From Amycolatopsis cihanbeyliensis (GTDB lineage Bacteria > Actinomycetota > Actinomycetes > Mycobacteriales > Pseudonocardiaceae), in the NCBI RefSeq assembly GCF_006715045.1, contig NZ_VFML01000002.1, positions 186,001-250,000 of the forward strand: a DNA stretch of 64,000 bases, read 5' to 3'. Each line of letters begins with the position of its first letter. Position 1 is the first letter of the stretch. Both the position numbers and the translations under genes were made by a program. Below are positions 23,450 through 31,868 of the stretch, piece by piece. The notes beneath the pieces were generated by a model, which saw nothing but the letters and a program-made list of their open reading frames with translations, was not told where the DNA came from and searched no databases.

Positions 23450-25048
23450 CTACATCCGGAAGACGCCGAAGCCCTCGGCGCCCTTGACTGGTCCGTTGTG
23501 GATCGCGGAGAGGCTGAGCCCGAGCACGGTCCTGGTATCCCGCGGGTCAATGATCCCGTCGTCGTAGAGCATCCCGGACAGGAACATCGGCAGCGACTCG
23601 GCCTCGATCTGGCCCTCGACCATCGCGCGCATGGCCGTGTCGTTCTCCTCGCTGTACTCCTGACCCCTGCTCTGAGCGGCCTGCCTGGCCACGATCGACA
23701 GCACACCGGCGAGCTGCTGGGCCCCCATCACCGCGGACTTGGCGCTGGGCCAGGCGAACAGGAACCGCGGGTCGTAGGCGCGGCCGCACATGCCGTAGTG
23801 CCCGGCGCCGTAGGAAGCGCCCATCAGCACCGAGATGTGCGGCACGGTGGAGTTGGACACCGCGTTGATCATCATCGCGCCGTGCTTGATGATCCCGGCC
23901 TGCTCGTAGGACTTGCCGACCATGTAGCCGGTGGTGTTGTGCAGGAAGACCAGCGGGGTGTCGTTCTGGTTGGCCAGCTGGATGAACTGGGTGGCCTTCT
24001 GCGACTCCTCGCTGAACAGCACCCCCTGCGCGTTGGCGAGGATGCCGACCGGGTAGCCGTGCACCTGCGCCCAGCCGGTGACCAGGCTGCTGCCGTACAG
24101 CGGCTTGAACTCGTCGAAGTCCGAGCTGTCCACCACGCGGGCGATCACCTCACGTGGCTCGAACGGCACCTTCAGGTCGGGCGGCACGATGCCGAGCAGG
24201 TCCTCGGTGTCGTAGCGTGGCTCCTCGTGGTCCGGCTTCGGGGCCGGGCCCTGCTTGTGCCAGTTGAGCCTGCGGATGATGCTCCGGCCGAGCCGGATCG
24301 CGTCCTGCTCATCCACCGCGAGGTAGTCGGCCAGCCCCGAGGTGCGAGCGTGCATCTCCGCCCCACCGAGGGACTCGTCGTCGGACTCCTCCCCGGTGGC
24401 CATCTTCACCAGCGGCGGGCCGCCGAGGAACACCTTCGCGCGTTCCTTGACCATCACCACGTAGTCGGACATCCCCGGCAGGTAGGCACCTCCGGCGGTG
24501 GAGTTACCGAACACCAGCGCCACGGTCGGGATCTTGCGCGCCGAGGAGTGGGTGAGATCACGGAAGGTGCGCCCGCCGGGGATGAAGATCTCCTTCTGTG
24601 CGGGAAGGTCGGCGCCGCCGGACTCCACCAGGTTGATCGTGGGCAGCCGGTTCCGCTCGGCGATGTCGGCGGCACGGAAACCCTTCTTCAGGCTGTGCGG
24701 GTTCATCGCACCGCCCTTGACCGTCGGGTCACTGGCGATGATCATGCATTCGACGCCCTCGACCACGCCGATCCCGGCGACCATGCTGCCGCCCACGCGG
24801 TAGTCCGAGCCCCACGCTGCCAGTGGCGAGAGCTCGAGGAACGGCGAGTCCTCGTCGATCAGCAGCTCGATCCGCTCGCGGGCGAGCAGCTTGCCCCGCT
24901 TGCGGTGCCGCTCGACGTACTTCTCCCCGCCGCCCTCGATCGCCTTGGCGTGCTCGGCCTCGACCTCGGCCAGCTTCTCCAGCATCGCCTCCCGGTTCGC
25001 GGTGAACTCCGGGGATGTCGTGTCCACTACGGACTTCCACACGGTCAT
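23450..25048 (-). CDS. accD2: Acyl-CoA carboxylase beta subunit (carboxyltransferase)
   Basis: 532 residues from ATG 25048; the open frame continues upstream but only the part from MTVWKSVVDT is family sequence. It is a carboxyltransferase of the MCCB/AtuC/AccD2 type. Landmarks are SPFLELSPLAAWG, LVESGGADLPAQKEIFIPGG, SSARKIPTVALVFGNSTAGG and YGAGHYGMCGRAYDPRF. The subfamily carboxylates the gamma-methyl carbon of 3-methylcrotonyl-CoA or geranyl-CoA. It overlaps the upstream dehydrogenase by four bases. The Gly-rich oxyanion motifs are complete. Which of methylcrotonyl or geranyl is used cannot be decided from the sequence alone. Confidence 0.88.
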   Translation of the reverse strand: MTVWKSVVDTTSPEFTANREAMLEKLAEVEAEHAKAIEGGGEKYVERHRKRGKLLARERIELLIDEDSPFLELSPLAAWGSDYRVGGSMVAGIGVVEGVECMIIASDPTVKGGAMNPHSLKKGFRAADIAERNRLPTINLVESGGADLPAQKEIFIPGGRTFRDLTHSSARKIPTVALVFGNSTAGGAYLPGMSDYVVMVKERAKVFLGGPPLVKMATGEESDDESLGGAEMHARTSGLADYLAVDEQDAIRLGRSIIRRLNWHKQGPAPKPDHEEPRYDTEDLLGIVPPDLKVPFEPREVIARVVDSSDFDEFKPLYGSSLVTGWAQVHGYPVGILANAQGVLFSEESQKATQFIQLANQNDTPLVFLHNTTGYMVGKSYEQAGIIKHGAMMINAVSNSTVPHISVLMGASYGAGHYGMCGRAYDPRFLFAWPSAKSAVMGAQQLAGVLSIVARQAAQSRGQEYSEENDTAMRAMVEGQIEAESLPMFLSGMLYDDGIIDPRDTRTVLGLSLSAIHNGPVKGAEGFGVFRM

Positions 25049-26196
25049 GCGTGAAATCCCAATCGTTTCGCGGCAAGGCCGGCAAGGATCTCGTTGGTCC
25101 CGCCGCCGATGCCCAGTATCCGGATGTCGCGGTAGTGCCGCTCCACCTCGGCCTCGCGGAGGTAGCCGAGGCCGCCGTGCAGCTGGACCGCTTCGTTCAC
25201 CACCCACTCCCCCGCCTCGACCGCGGTGTTCTTGGCGAAACACGCCTCAGCTATCACGTCCTCCCCCGCCACGTGCCGCAGGGCGACCTGCCGGGTGTAG
25301 CCGCGGGCCACGTCCACCCGCCGCGCCATCTCGACCAGCTTGTGCTGCACCAACTGCCGGGAGATCAGTGGCCGGCCGAAGGTCTCCCGCAGCCGGCACC
25401 AGTCCAGCGTGAGGTCCAGCGCCCGCTGCGCGGTGGCGTAGGCCTGCACGGCGAGGGAAAGTCGCTCGGTGACGAAGTGGGTGGCCAGCTGGCCGAAGCC
25501 GCTGCCCTCCGCGCCGACGAGGTTCTCCGCGGGAACCTGGACATCCACATAGGACAGCTCGGCGGTGTCCGAGCAGTTCCAGCCCATCTTCTCCAGCCTG
25601 CGGGTGACCGTGAACCCTGGCGTGCCCCGCTCCACCACCAGCAGGGACAGGCCGTGCGCACCCGGGTCCCCTGTCCGCACCACGGTGGTCACGAAGTCGG
25701 CGCGGGCGCCGGAGGTGATGAAGGTCTTGGACCCGTTCACCACGTAGTGCTCGCCATCCCGGCGTGCGGTGGTGCGTACCGAGGACACGTCCGAGCCGCC
25801 GTCCGGTTCGGTCACCGCCAGCGAGCCGATCAGGTCCCCGGCCAGGGTGGGCCGCACCCAGCGCTCGATCTGCGCGGGATCTCCGGCGGAGACGATGTGT
25901 GGCACGGCGATCCCGCAGGTGAACAGCGAGGCGATCAGGCCGCCGGACCCGCCCGCGTAGTGGATCTCCTCGGTGACCGTGAGCGCGTCCAGGTAGTCGC
26001 CGTCGCCGCCCCCAGCGCTGCCCGGGAAGGCGACCCCGAGCAGCCCGATCTCACCGGCCTTGCGGTGCAGGTCCCGCGGCAGTTCCCCGGCGCGTTCCCA
26101 CTCGTCAAGGTGCGGCAGCACCTCGCGCTCCACGAACCGCCGCACCGTCTTGCGCAGCTCAAGGCGTTCCGGCGTCTTCAGTGGATCGGTACTCAC
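25045..26196 (-). CDS. fadE13: Acyl-CoA dehydrogenase (FadE13-like; citronellyl/isovaleryl-CoA type)
   Basis: 383 residues, starting at GTG 26196, which overlaps the previous stop and follows GGAGG. Motifs are LAVTEPDGGSDVSSVRTTA, GSKTFITSGARADFV and, at the C-terminus, AVQLHGGLGYLREAEVERHYRDIRILGIGGGTNEI, a complete catalytic and FAD-binding set. The order carboxylase, dehydrogenase, AtuA-like protein matches both M. tuberculosis accD2-fadE13-Rv0976c and the Pseudomonas atu cluster (atuC, atuD, atuA), where AtuD oxidises citronellyl-CoA. Four-base overlaps on both sides indicate translational coupling. Substrate is inferred from neighbours only. Confidence 0.88.
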   Translation of the reverse strand: MSTDPLKTPERLELRKTVRRFVEREVLPHLDEWERAGELPRDLHRKAGEIGLLGVAFPGSAGGGDGDYLDALTVTEEIHYAGGSGGLIASLFTCGIAVPHIVSAGDPAQIERWVRPTLAGDLIGSLAVTEPDGGSDVSSVRTTARRDGEHYVVNGSKTFITSGARADFVTTVVRTGDPGAHGLSLLVVERGTPGFTVTRRLEKMGWNCSDTAELSYVDVQVPAENLVGAEGSGFGQLATHFVTERLSLAVQAYATAQRALDLTLDWCRLRETFGRPLISRQLVQHKLVEMARRVDVARGYTRQVALRHVAGEDVIAEACFAKNTAVEAGEWVVNEAVQLHGGLGYLREAEVERHYRDIRILGIGGGTNEILAGLAAKRLGFHA

Positions 26197-27887
26197 AGGA
26201 TTTCCTCCGGAATATCGACGTACCGAGCCCGCAGCCACTCGCCGAGTGCCTTGGCCTGCGGGTCGAACCGGGCCTGCGCCGAGACACCCTCGCCGAGGAT
26301 GTCCTCGACCACGAAGTTCAGCGCGTACAGGTTGGGCAGCAGGTACCTGCGCACCGGCAGGGATGCGGTCTCCGGCAGCAGCCGCCGGAACTCCTCGACG
26401 GTCAGCGCGTGCGCCAGCCAGCGCCACGCGGCTTCCGAGCGCACCCACACGCCGACGTTCGCACTGCCGCCCTTGTCCCCGCTGCGGGCCGCGGCGATCG
26501 TGCCCAGCGGCACCCGCCGGGTGGCGCCTCCTGTCAGCGGTTCCGGCAGCGGCGGGTCTGCCACCTCCGACAGAGTGGCGGTCGATCCGGGATGCGGTAT
26601 GTCCACTGTGGATCCGTCCGGCAGCACCGCGAGATGCGCTACCTCGCCTGCGGCCACGAAGCCCGCGGTGTAGACGCCGTACGGGGAGGCGTCCGACGGC
26701 GGGGCCGTGACATGGAAGCCGGGGTAGCTGGCCAGCGCCAGTTCGATCGCGGCCCCGCTGAACGCCCGCCCGGTCATCTGCGCGTCCGGGTCCTTCACCA
26801 CGCACTGCAACAGGGCGCTGGCGCGCTGCTCGGTGTCGGCGTCGGCGTGGTCGGTGCGGGCCAGCCGCCAGCGCACCTCGGCGGGCCGGTTGCCCGCGAT
26901 CCCGCGCTCCAGCTGCGCGCGTACCAGCTCGGCCTTGCGTTCGATGTCCAGGCCGGTCAGCACGAAGGTGACCTCGTTGCGGAACCCGCCGACGGTGTTC
27001 AGGCACACCTTCAGCTCCGGGGGTGGCGGCTCGCCACGCGCGCCGGTGACCCGCACCCGGTCCGGGCCCTCCTCGGTGAGGGTGAGGGCGTCGAACCGGG
27101 TGGTGACGTCCGGGCCTGCGTAGCGGGCGCCGGTGATCTCGTACAGCAGTTGCGCGGTGACCGTGCCGGTGGTGACCATCCCACCGGTTCCGGGGTGCTT
27201 GGTGATCACGCTGGAGCCGTCCGCGTGCACCTCGGCGATCGGGAACCCGGGGGTGCCGATCTCGTGCTCGGTGAAGAAGGCGTAGTTGCCGCCGGTGGCC
27301 TGGGCGCCGCATTCGATGATGTGCCCGGCGGCGACGGCACCGGCCAGCGCGTCGAGGTCGGTGCGCTGCCAGCCGAAGTGGGCCGCGGCGGGCCCGGCCA
27401 CCAGGGAGGCGTCGGTGACCCGGCCGGTGACCACCACGTCCGCGCCAGCGCGCAGGCATTCCGCGATGCCGAAGGCGCCGAGGTAGGCGTTGGCGGTGAG
27501 CGGGCTGCCGAAGCCCAGCTCGGCGGCCCGCGGGAGCAGATCGTCGCCCTCGACGTGGGCTATGGCGGTGTCCACGCCCAGCCGCTGCGCCAGCTCGCGC
27601 AGCGCGGCCGCGAGCCCGGCCGGGTTGAGACCGCCCGCGTTGACCACGATCTTGACCCGTTTCTCCTTGGCCAGCGCGAGATTGTCCTCCATCTGCCGGA
27701 GGAAGGTCTTGGCGTAACCGCGTTCCGGGTTCTTCATCCGGTCCCTGCCGAGGATCAGCATGGTGAGCTCGGCGAGGTAGTCACCGGTCAGTACATCCAG
27801 CGGTCCGCCGGTGAGCATCTCGTGCACCGCGGCGAACCGGTCGCCGTAGAAACCGGAGGCGTTACCGATGCGGATCGGGTCGGTCAT
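26193..27887 (-). CDS. AtuA-like DUF1446 protein (acyclic terpene utilisation family)
   Basis: 564 residues from ATG 27887. N-terminal DUF1446 region starts IRIGNASGFYGDRFAAVHEML and contains LTGDYLAELTMLILGR, VVNAGGLNP and VVTGRVTDASL. The C-terminal AtuA-like domain (about residues 455-560) includes LGTIAAARSGDKGGSANVGVW. Both parts are found fused in Pseudomonas AtuA, which is essential for citronellol/geraniol catabolism, and in M. tuberculosis Rv0976c. The biochemical role of AtuA is not settled; it may be a hydratase or thioesterase partner. Overlaps of four bases join it to the genes on both sides. Confidence 0.85.
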   Translation of the reverse strand: MTDPIRIGNASGFYGDRFAAVHEMLTGGPLDVLTGDYLAELTMLILGRDRMKNPERGYAKTFLRQMEDNLALAKEKRVKIVVNAGGLNPAGLAAALRELAQRLGVDTAIAHVEGDDLLPRAAELGFGSPLTANAYLGAFGIAECLRAGADVVVTGRVTDASLVAGPAAAHFGWQRTDLDALAGAVAAGHIIECGAQATGGNYAFFTEHEIGTPGFPIAEVHADGSSVITKHPGTGGMVTTGTVTAQLLYEITGARYAGPDVTTRFDALTLTEEGPDRVRVTGARGEPPPPELKVCLNTVGGFRNEVTFVLTGLDIERKAELVRAQLERGIAGNRPAEVRWRLARTDHADADTEQRASALLQCVVKDPDAQMTGRAFSGAAIELALASYPGFHVTAPPSDASPYGVYTAGFVAAGEVAHLAVLPDGSTVDIPHPGSTATLSEVADPPLPEPLTGGATRRVPLGTIAAARSGDKGGSANVGVWVRSEAAWRWLAHALTVEEFRRLLPETASLPVRRYLLPNLYALNFVVEDILGEGVSAQARFDPQAKALGEWLRARYVDIPEEIL

Positions 27888-28672
27888 GTGAACTGGCCTG
27901 CCTCTCGCCCGCTTCCGGGTGGACCGGCGAAGGCCTGGGCGATCCCGAGCCACCGCCGCACGTCCTCGCCCTCGGGCCGCAGGTCGGTGTCGGCCGGATG
28001 CCGCCGCTGGGTGACCACCAGGCAGAAGTCCAGCGCGCCGCCGGTGAGCCGCTGGGTGGCCGTCGCGGGGCCGAAGGTCCAGGTGTCCCCGTCCGGGGCG
28101 GTCAGCTCCACCCGGAACTCCTCGGCTGGTGGGGCCAGCGAGTTGAGGCCGAAGGCGAAGTCCCTGGTACGCACGCCGAACCGGGCGATATGCCACAGCC
28201 TACCGGTGGGTTCCCTGTGCACGCCGAGCGTGTCGGCGACATCCTGGCCGTGCGCCCAGGTCTCCATCATCCGCGCGCTGCCCATCGAGGCCGGGCTCAT
28301 CGGCGGGCCGAACCACGGAACCTTGGTGCCCTCCGGCACGGCCGCCAGCGCCGCCGCCAGCTCGGCGCGCCCGCGGCGCCAGCGGTCCAGCAGCTCACCG
28401 GGTGGGAGCCCGCTGCCCTCCTCGGCACCCGTGTCGACGAATCCGGGATCGGCGAGGGCCTTCTCCACCTCGGCCGGGAACTCAGCCGGGCGGTTCGCCG
28501 CGATCAGCGCCTCGTCGTCGGTCCAGGCCAGGTGGGCGATCTGGTGCGCGATCGTCCAGCCGGCCGCCGGGGTCGGGCGGGACCATTCCGCCGCGGGCAG
28601 GGCGGCCACGAGCCCGTCGAGCTCGCCGCTCTCGGCCGCGAGGTCGTCCAGGATCGCCCCGAGATCCGCCAC
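27884..28672 (-). CDS. DinB/maleylpyruvate-isomerase-like metal-binding protein (TIGR03084 type)
   Basis: 262 residues. The four-helix DinB-type bundle carries metal-ligand histidines in GWTIAHQIAHLAWTDDEAL (residues about 38-56) and METWAHGQDVADTLGV (about 130-145), as in mycothiol-dependent maleylpyruvate isomerase. The C-terminal region is a small mixed domain. Proteins of this subgroup regularly sit next to AtuA/DUF1446 genes in actinomycetes. It is the first gene of the eight-gene leftward operon, 133 bases from the divergent esterase, and overlaps the AtuA-like gene by four bases. A mycothiol-linked reaction is possible but not shown. Confidence 0.8.
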   Translation of the reverse strand: MADLGAILDDLAAESGELDGLVAALPAAEWSRPTPAAGWTIAHQIAHLAWTDDEALIAANRPAEFPAEVEKALADPGFVDTGAEEGSGLPPGELLDRWRRGRAELAAALAAVPEGTKVPWFGPPMSPASMGSARMMETWAHGQDVADTLGVHREPTGRLWHIARFGVRTRDFAFGLNSLAPPAEEFRVELTAPDGDTWTFGPATATQRLTGGALDFCLVVTQRRHPADTDLRPEGEDVRRWLGIAQAFAGPPGSGREAGQFT

Positions 28673-28730
28673 TGGGCTGCCACCTCCTCGTGCCGTCTAC
28701 GGCGAGCCTGGCACCCTGCCAAGTAAAAAT

Positions 28731-28746
28731 CAAGCGTGCATGCTTG
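28731..28746. promoter_or_regulatory. Operator-like palindrome in the divergent promoter of the AtuA/AccAD operon
   Basis: CAAGC-GTGCAT-GCTTG within an A/T-rich flank (AAAAAT before, TTTT after), unusual in this GC-rich DNA. It lies between the TIGR03084-type gene (leftward) and the esterase gene (rightward), so one regulator could control both. The TetR gene ending the operon is the best candidate. Confidence 0.5.
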
Positions 28747-28805
28747 TTTTGCCTCAACCGAACCTACTGTGTAGTAATAAGGACCCGTCCAGGGAGGTAT
28801 CCGCT

Positions 28806-29750
28806 ATGCAACCCACCGGCACCGACCTGGCGAACGCCCGGCCGAGCTCGCAGAGTGTGCAGCTCAGGCGGATGTTCGCCAGCCGGGTGCGACCACTCGG
28901 CGACCGCAGTTCCCCGCAGGGCTACCAGTTGCGTGCGCTGCGCCGCACCGCCGACAGCGCGGGGCTGAAACCGCTCCCCCGTGGCACCCGCGCCTGGCCG
29001 GCCCGCTACGGGACGCTGCGCGGGGTGTGGATGCGCGCGGCCGGTGCCAGCCCGGCAGCCGGGGTGGTGCTGTACCTGCATGGCGGCGGGTTCGTGTTCG
29101 GCTCGCCGCGCTCACACCGGGCGCTGGGCTACCGGCTGTCCAGGAGGACGGGCATGCCGGTGTTCCTGCTGGACTACCGGCGTGCCCCGGAGCACCCGTT
29201 CCCGGCCGCGGCCGATGACGCGCTGGCGGCGTACCGGCTGCTGCTGGCGAAGGGTTTCCCGCCGGAGAAGGTGACCGTGGCCGGTGACTCGGCAGGCGGG
29301 CAGCTCACCGCGAGCCTGCTCGCGGACCTCGCCCGCGAGGGCCTGCCGCAACCGGCGGCGGCGCTGCTGCTGTCCCCGTGGATCGACTTCGACCTCACCG
29401 AGTTGCACCGCAGGGACACCGGTTCCCGCGATCCCTTCGTCCCACCGTCCTATATCGAGAAGTGCCGGGACGCCTACGCCCGCGGCGTCGATGTCGCGCA
29501 CCCCAGACTGGACGTGCTGCGCGCGGAGAAGACGGGCTGGCCGCCGCTGCTGATCCAGGTCGGCGACACCGAATGCCTGCTCGGCGACGCACAACGACTC
29601 GCCGACTCGGCACAGGCCGCGGGCGTCCCCACCGAGCTCCAGGTGTGGCCCGGCCAGATCCACGTGTTCCAGGCCTTCGCCGACTTCGTCCCGGAAGGCC
29701 GCCAGGCCCTCCGCTCCGCCGCCGAGTTCCTCCGCACCGCCACCCCCTGA
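28806..29750 (+). CDS. Alpha/beta hydrolase, hormone-sensitive-lipase family esterase
   Basis: 314 residues from ATG 28806 with GGGAGGT upstream. It shows the HSL-family oxyanion motif HGGGFVFG, the nucleophile elbow GDSAGGQ, and a late catalytic His in WPGQIHVFQAF; VGDTECLL carries the likely acid. Such enzymes hydrolyse short-to-medium acyl esters and lactones. Being divergent from the AtuA/AccAD operon and sharing its operator region, it may supply acids by hydrolysing terpenyl or other branched esters, a sensible first step for the pathway (inference). Confidence 0.85.
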   Translation: MQPTGTDLANARPSSQSVQLRRMFASRVRPLGDRSSPQGYQLRALRRTADSAGLKPLPRGTRAWPARYGTLRGVWMRAAGASPAAGVVLYLHGGGFVFGSPRSHRALGYRLSRRTGMPVFLLDYRRAPEHPFPAAADDALAAYRLLLAKGFPPEKVTVAGDSAGGQLTASLLADLAREGLPQPAAALLLSPWIDFDLTELHRRDTGSRDPFVPPSYIEKCRDAYARGVDVAHPRLDVLRAEKTGWPPLLIQVGDTECLLGDAQRLADSAQAAGVPTELQVWPGQIHVFQAFADFVPEGRQALRSAAEFLRTATP

Positions 29751-29757
29751 CCCCACC

Positions 29758-29830
29758 GTGTTTGCCCCCCAGGTAACCGTGTTTGCCGCCCACGTACGCG
29801 AGTTTGCTCCCCACGTACGCGAGTTTGCCG
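29758..29830 (+). repeat. 21-bp tandem repeat, 3 units plus a partial fourth
   Basis: Units begin at 29758, 29779, 29800 and 29821 with the pattern GTGTTTGCC or GAGTTTGCY, followed by CCCACGTACGC in units 2 and 3. The array starts eight bases after the esterase stop codon. No protein-coding role is apparent. It may be a dispersed intergenic repeat or mark a rearrangement point, since a truncated regulator gene follows. Confidence 0.65.
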
Positions 29831-29955
29831 TTCCGGTGGCCGATCAAGATCGACCGCGGAGAACCCAGACGCGGTCGTGGTCGCCATCCAGTCGTAGGCT
29901 GTGCTCGTATCGCGTCACGGTCGGCCACGCGGCCACGAAAAGTCCCCTGGGTGCC

Positions 29956-30165
29956 ATGCTTGCGAAGCACGAACTGATCGGCGCCACCGTCACTATCTAC
30001 ACCTTCGACGGCTCGATCCCTCAGATCACCTGCGTGGACACTACAATCGGCGAGCGGGACTCGGCGGTCACCGAGGCGCTCGCGAAGTTCGACGATGTCC
30101 GCACCAAGGCCCTCGATCCGCTGACGAGCGTCGATATGATGGAGGGCATCGCAAGCGACCACTGA
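29956..30165 (+). pseudogene. Probable C-terminal remnant of an XRE-DUF5753 regulator
   Basis: About 69 codons read MLAKHELIGATVTIYTFDG and then VDTTIGERDSAVTEALAKFDD. The end, VRTKALDPLTSVDMMEGIA, resembles the last helices of DUF5753 regulators (consensus of the type YxxxFxxLRxxALSPxxSxxLI). The next gene is DUF397, the usual partner of XRE-DUF5753 proteins. The HTH and most of DUF5753 are missing; upstream DNA is the 21-bp repeat array and non-matching sequence. No convincing ribosome site precedes ATG 29956. It could instead be a small intact protein, so the pseudogene call is moderate. Confidence 0.45.
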
Positions 30166-30177
30166 AACGAGCAGTCG

Positions 30178-30381
30178 ATGTCTTTGCAGCCCAACGTATG
30201 GACCAAGCACTCCGCCAACGGGAGTAGCTGCGTCGAGGTCATGCTGACCGAGAACGCGGTCCTGGTCCGCAACTCCAACCACCCGGAGGCGGGCACGCTC
30301 TCCGTCACCCTCGCCGAATGGGAGTCGCACACCAAGGGACAGAAGCTCGGCGTGTTCGATTTGCCACCGCACCTCGGCTGA
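30178..30381 (+). CDS. DUF397 domain-containing protein
   Basis: 67 residues. The pattern VWTKHSANGSSCVEV, followed by AVLVRNSNHPEAGTLSV and EWESHTKGQKLGVFD, fits DUF397 from end to end. These small proteins are abundant in actinomycetes beside XRE-DUF5753 regulators and are thought to be their antagonists or toxins/antitoxins; WhiJ-type systems in Streptomyces control development. Here the cognate regulator upstream seems to be reduced to its C-terminus. The gene starts 12 bases after that remnant and ends two bases before a membrane protein gene. Confidence 0.8.
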   Translation: MSLQPNVWTKHSANGSSCVEVMLTENAVLVRNSNHPEAGTLSVTLAEWESHTKGQKLGVFDLPPHLG

Positions 30382-30383
30382 GG

Positions 30384-30935
30384 ATGGGCGGAACGCGCCG
30401 CGACTGGCCGCGCGCGGGTGTCGTGATCGTGCTGATCCTGGGCTTCGCGATCGTGGCGGTGTTCGTGCATGAGCGCATCGAGCGCCCGGACGCGGAACCG
30501 CTGTCGCCGGTACAGCGGGCCGAGGCGGAGGCGGTACTCGCCGAGGCCGTGCGGCTGAGCCAGGCTGGCGAGTACGAGGCCCTCTGCGCACAACTGCCGG
30601 ATCATCGGGGGATGTGCGACATCTTCCTTCGCGACGCCAGTCGGGAGGGATGGAAGCCCGGTCCGCGCCCGCCGGAGGTGACCGCCACCCGGCGACAGGA
30701 AGGCGACCCGGAGCTCATCCTCGAGCTCGCGGGCACCAGGGCGGACGGCAGCCGGTACGAGACCGACTTCTCCGTGACCCGGACCGAGGAGGGACTCGTC
30801 GCGCGGTTCCCGGTGTACTGGTCCCCGGTGAACCTTGTCCGCGGTAAGAGTGAACCCTGCGACCCACCGGTGGGCGAACACGAAGCATGCCGCAAGGCGG
30901 TCGACGTTGCGCCGCCATCCACGACGGCAAGGTAA
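30384..30935 (+). CDS. Membrane-anchored protein of unknown function
   Basis: 183 residues from ATG 30384. One N-terminal transmembrane helix (VVIVLILGFAIVAVFVH, about residues 13-29) with positive residues before it gives an N-in anchor, and about 150 residues face outward. The outer domain has cysteines (ALCAQLP, GMCDIFL, EPCDPP, EACRKA) that could pair as two disulfides. The fold may be NTF2-like (AVRLSQAGEYEALC... followed by beta-strands), but no specific family is recognised. It follows DUF397 by two bases, possibly in the same transcript. Confidence 0.6.
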   Translation: MGGTRRDWPRAGVVIVLILGFAIVAVFVHERIERPDAEPLSPVQRAEAEAVLAEAVRLSQAGEYEALCAQLPDHRGMCDIFLRDASREGWKPGPRPPEVTATRRQEGDPELILELAGTRADGSRYETDFSVTRTEEGLVARFPVYWSPVNLVRGKSEPCDPPVGEHEACRKAVDVAPPSTTAR

Positions 30936-30938
30936 GTG

Positions 30939-30954
30939 AGCGAATCCGTTCGCT
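30939..30954. promoter_or_regulatory. Operator-like palindrome upstream of the enoyl-CoA hydratase operon
   Basis: AGCGAA-TCCG-TTCGCT, with A/T-rich flanks (GGTAAGTG before, TATTGACAGG after). TTGACA at 30957-30962 directly follows and could be a -35 element, so a repressor bound here would block the hydratase promoter. Confidence 0.45.
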
Positions 30955-31022
30955 TATTGACAGGTTGCCAGCAAGGTGACGGTGCAATACCGTGGCGGTA
31001 CTCGCCCGTCGAAGGAGACAGC

Positions 31023-31862
31023 GTGACCGAGTACGCCGAGATCACCTATGCGGTAGCCGACCGGATCGCCACGGTCGCGCTGAACCGCCCGGAGGCGCGC
31101 AACGGCTACACCGTGCGCATGGCCGACGAACTGGCCGAGGCCTTCGACCGCGCCGACAACGACGAGGAGGTCCGGGTCGTCGTACTCACCGGCGAGGGCC
31201 GGGACTTCTCCGTGGGCGCCGATCTCTCCCAGGGCGGTTTCGACTTCGACGCCGAGCAGGGACCCGACCCGCAGTGGCAGGAGCCCGCCGGCCGCTGCTC
31301 CAAGCGCATCTTCCTGATGAACAAGCCGGTGATCGCCGCCATCCGGGGCGCGGCCATCGGCGGTGGCGTCACGATCACCCTGTCCGCCGACTACCGGCTC
31401 GCCGCCACCGATGCCAAGTTCGGTTTCGTGTTCGTGCGGCGCGGGATCTACCCGGAGGGCGCCTCGGCCTGGTTCCTGCCCCGCCTGGTCGGCCTGGGCC
31501 GGGCGATGGACTGGATGATCAGCGGCCGGGTGTTCGATGCCGAGGAGGCCGAGGCCGCCGGGCTGGTACATCGGCTGCACCCACCGGAGGAGCTGCTGGA
31601 CCGGGCCTACGAGCTGGCCGCCGACCTGGCCGCGAACACCGCACCCGTCTCGGTTGCCGTCACCCGGCAGCTGCTCTACCGTATGTCCAGTATGGACTCA
31701 CCGTTTCCGGTGCACGAGCTGGACTCCAAGCTCATCGCGGGAATCATGCACAACCCGGACTCGGTCGAGGGCGTGTTGTCCTTCCTGCAGAAGCGCCAAC
31801 CGGAGTTCGGCCTGAAGGTGAACGCCGACCTACCCGGCTACCTGCCCTGGCTGCGGGAGTGA
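31023..31862 (+). CDS. Enoyl-CoA hydratase/isomerase family protein
   Basis: 279 residues starting at GTG 31023 behind GAAGGAGA. The crotonase oxyanion motifs are FSVGADLSQGGF and, 60 residues later, IAAIRGAAIGGGVTITLSADYRLA; the downstream helix includes AVTRQLLYRM. In place of the usual pair of glutamates of true hydratases, the second active-site region reads RRGIYPEGASAWFLPRLVG, which retains one Glu. It likely hydrates or isomerises an enoyl-CoA. It is first in a tight operon with the acetoacetate-decarboxylase-like and flavin monooxygenase genes. Confidence 0.85.
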   Translation: MTEYAEITYAVADRIATVALNRPEARNGYTVRMADELAEAFDRADNDEEVRVVVLTGEGRDFSVGADLSQGGFDFDAEQGPDPQWQEPAGRCSKRIFLMNKPVIAAIRGAAIGGGVTITLSADYRLAATDAKFGFVFVRRGIYPEGASAWFLPRLVGLGRAMDWMISGRVFDAEEAEAAGLVHRLHPPEELLDRAYELAADLAANTAPVSVAVTRQLLYRMSSMDSPFPVHELDSKLIAGIMHNPDSVEGVLSFLQKRQPEFGLKVNADLPGYLPWLRE

Positions 31863-31868
31863 GCGCCG

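Noticed and set aside
20306..25054. A 1582-codon plus-strand open frame opposite the carboxylase operon
   Set aside because: It is the antisense of clearly recognisable acyl-CoA dehydrogenase, biotin carboxylase and carboxyltransferase genes and has low-complexity His/Arg/Gly-rich composition.
29758..29830. Interpreting the 21-bp tandem repeats as a CRISPR array
   Set aside because: The units are directly adjacent with no unique spacers and no cas genes are near.
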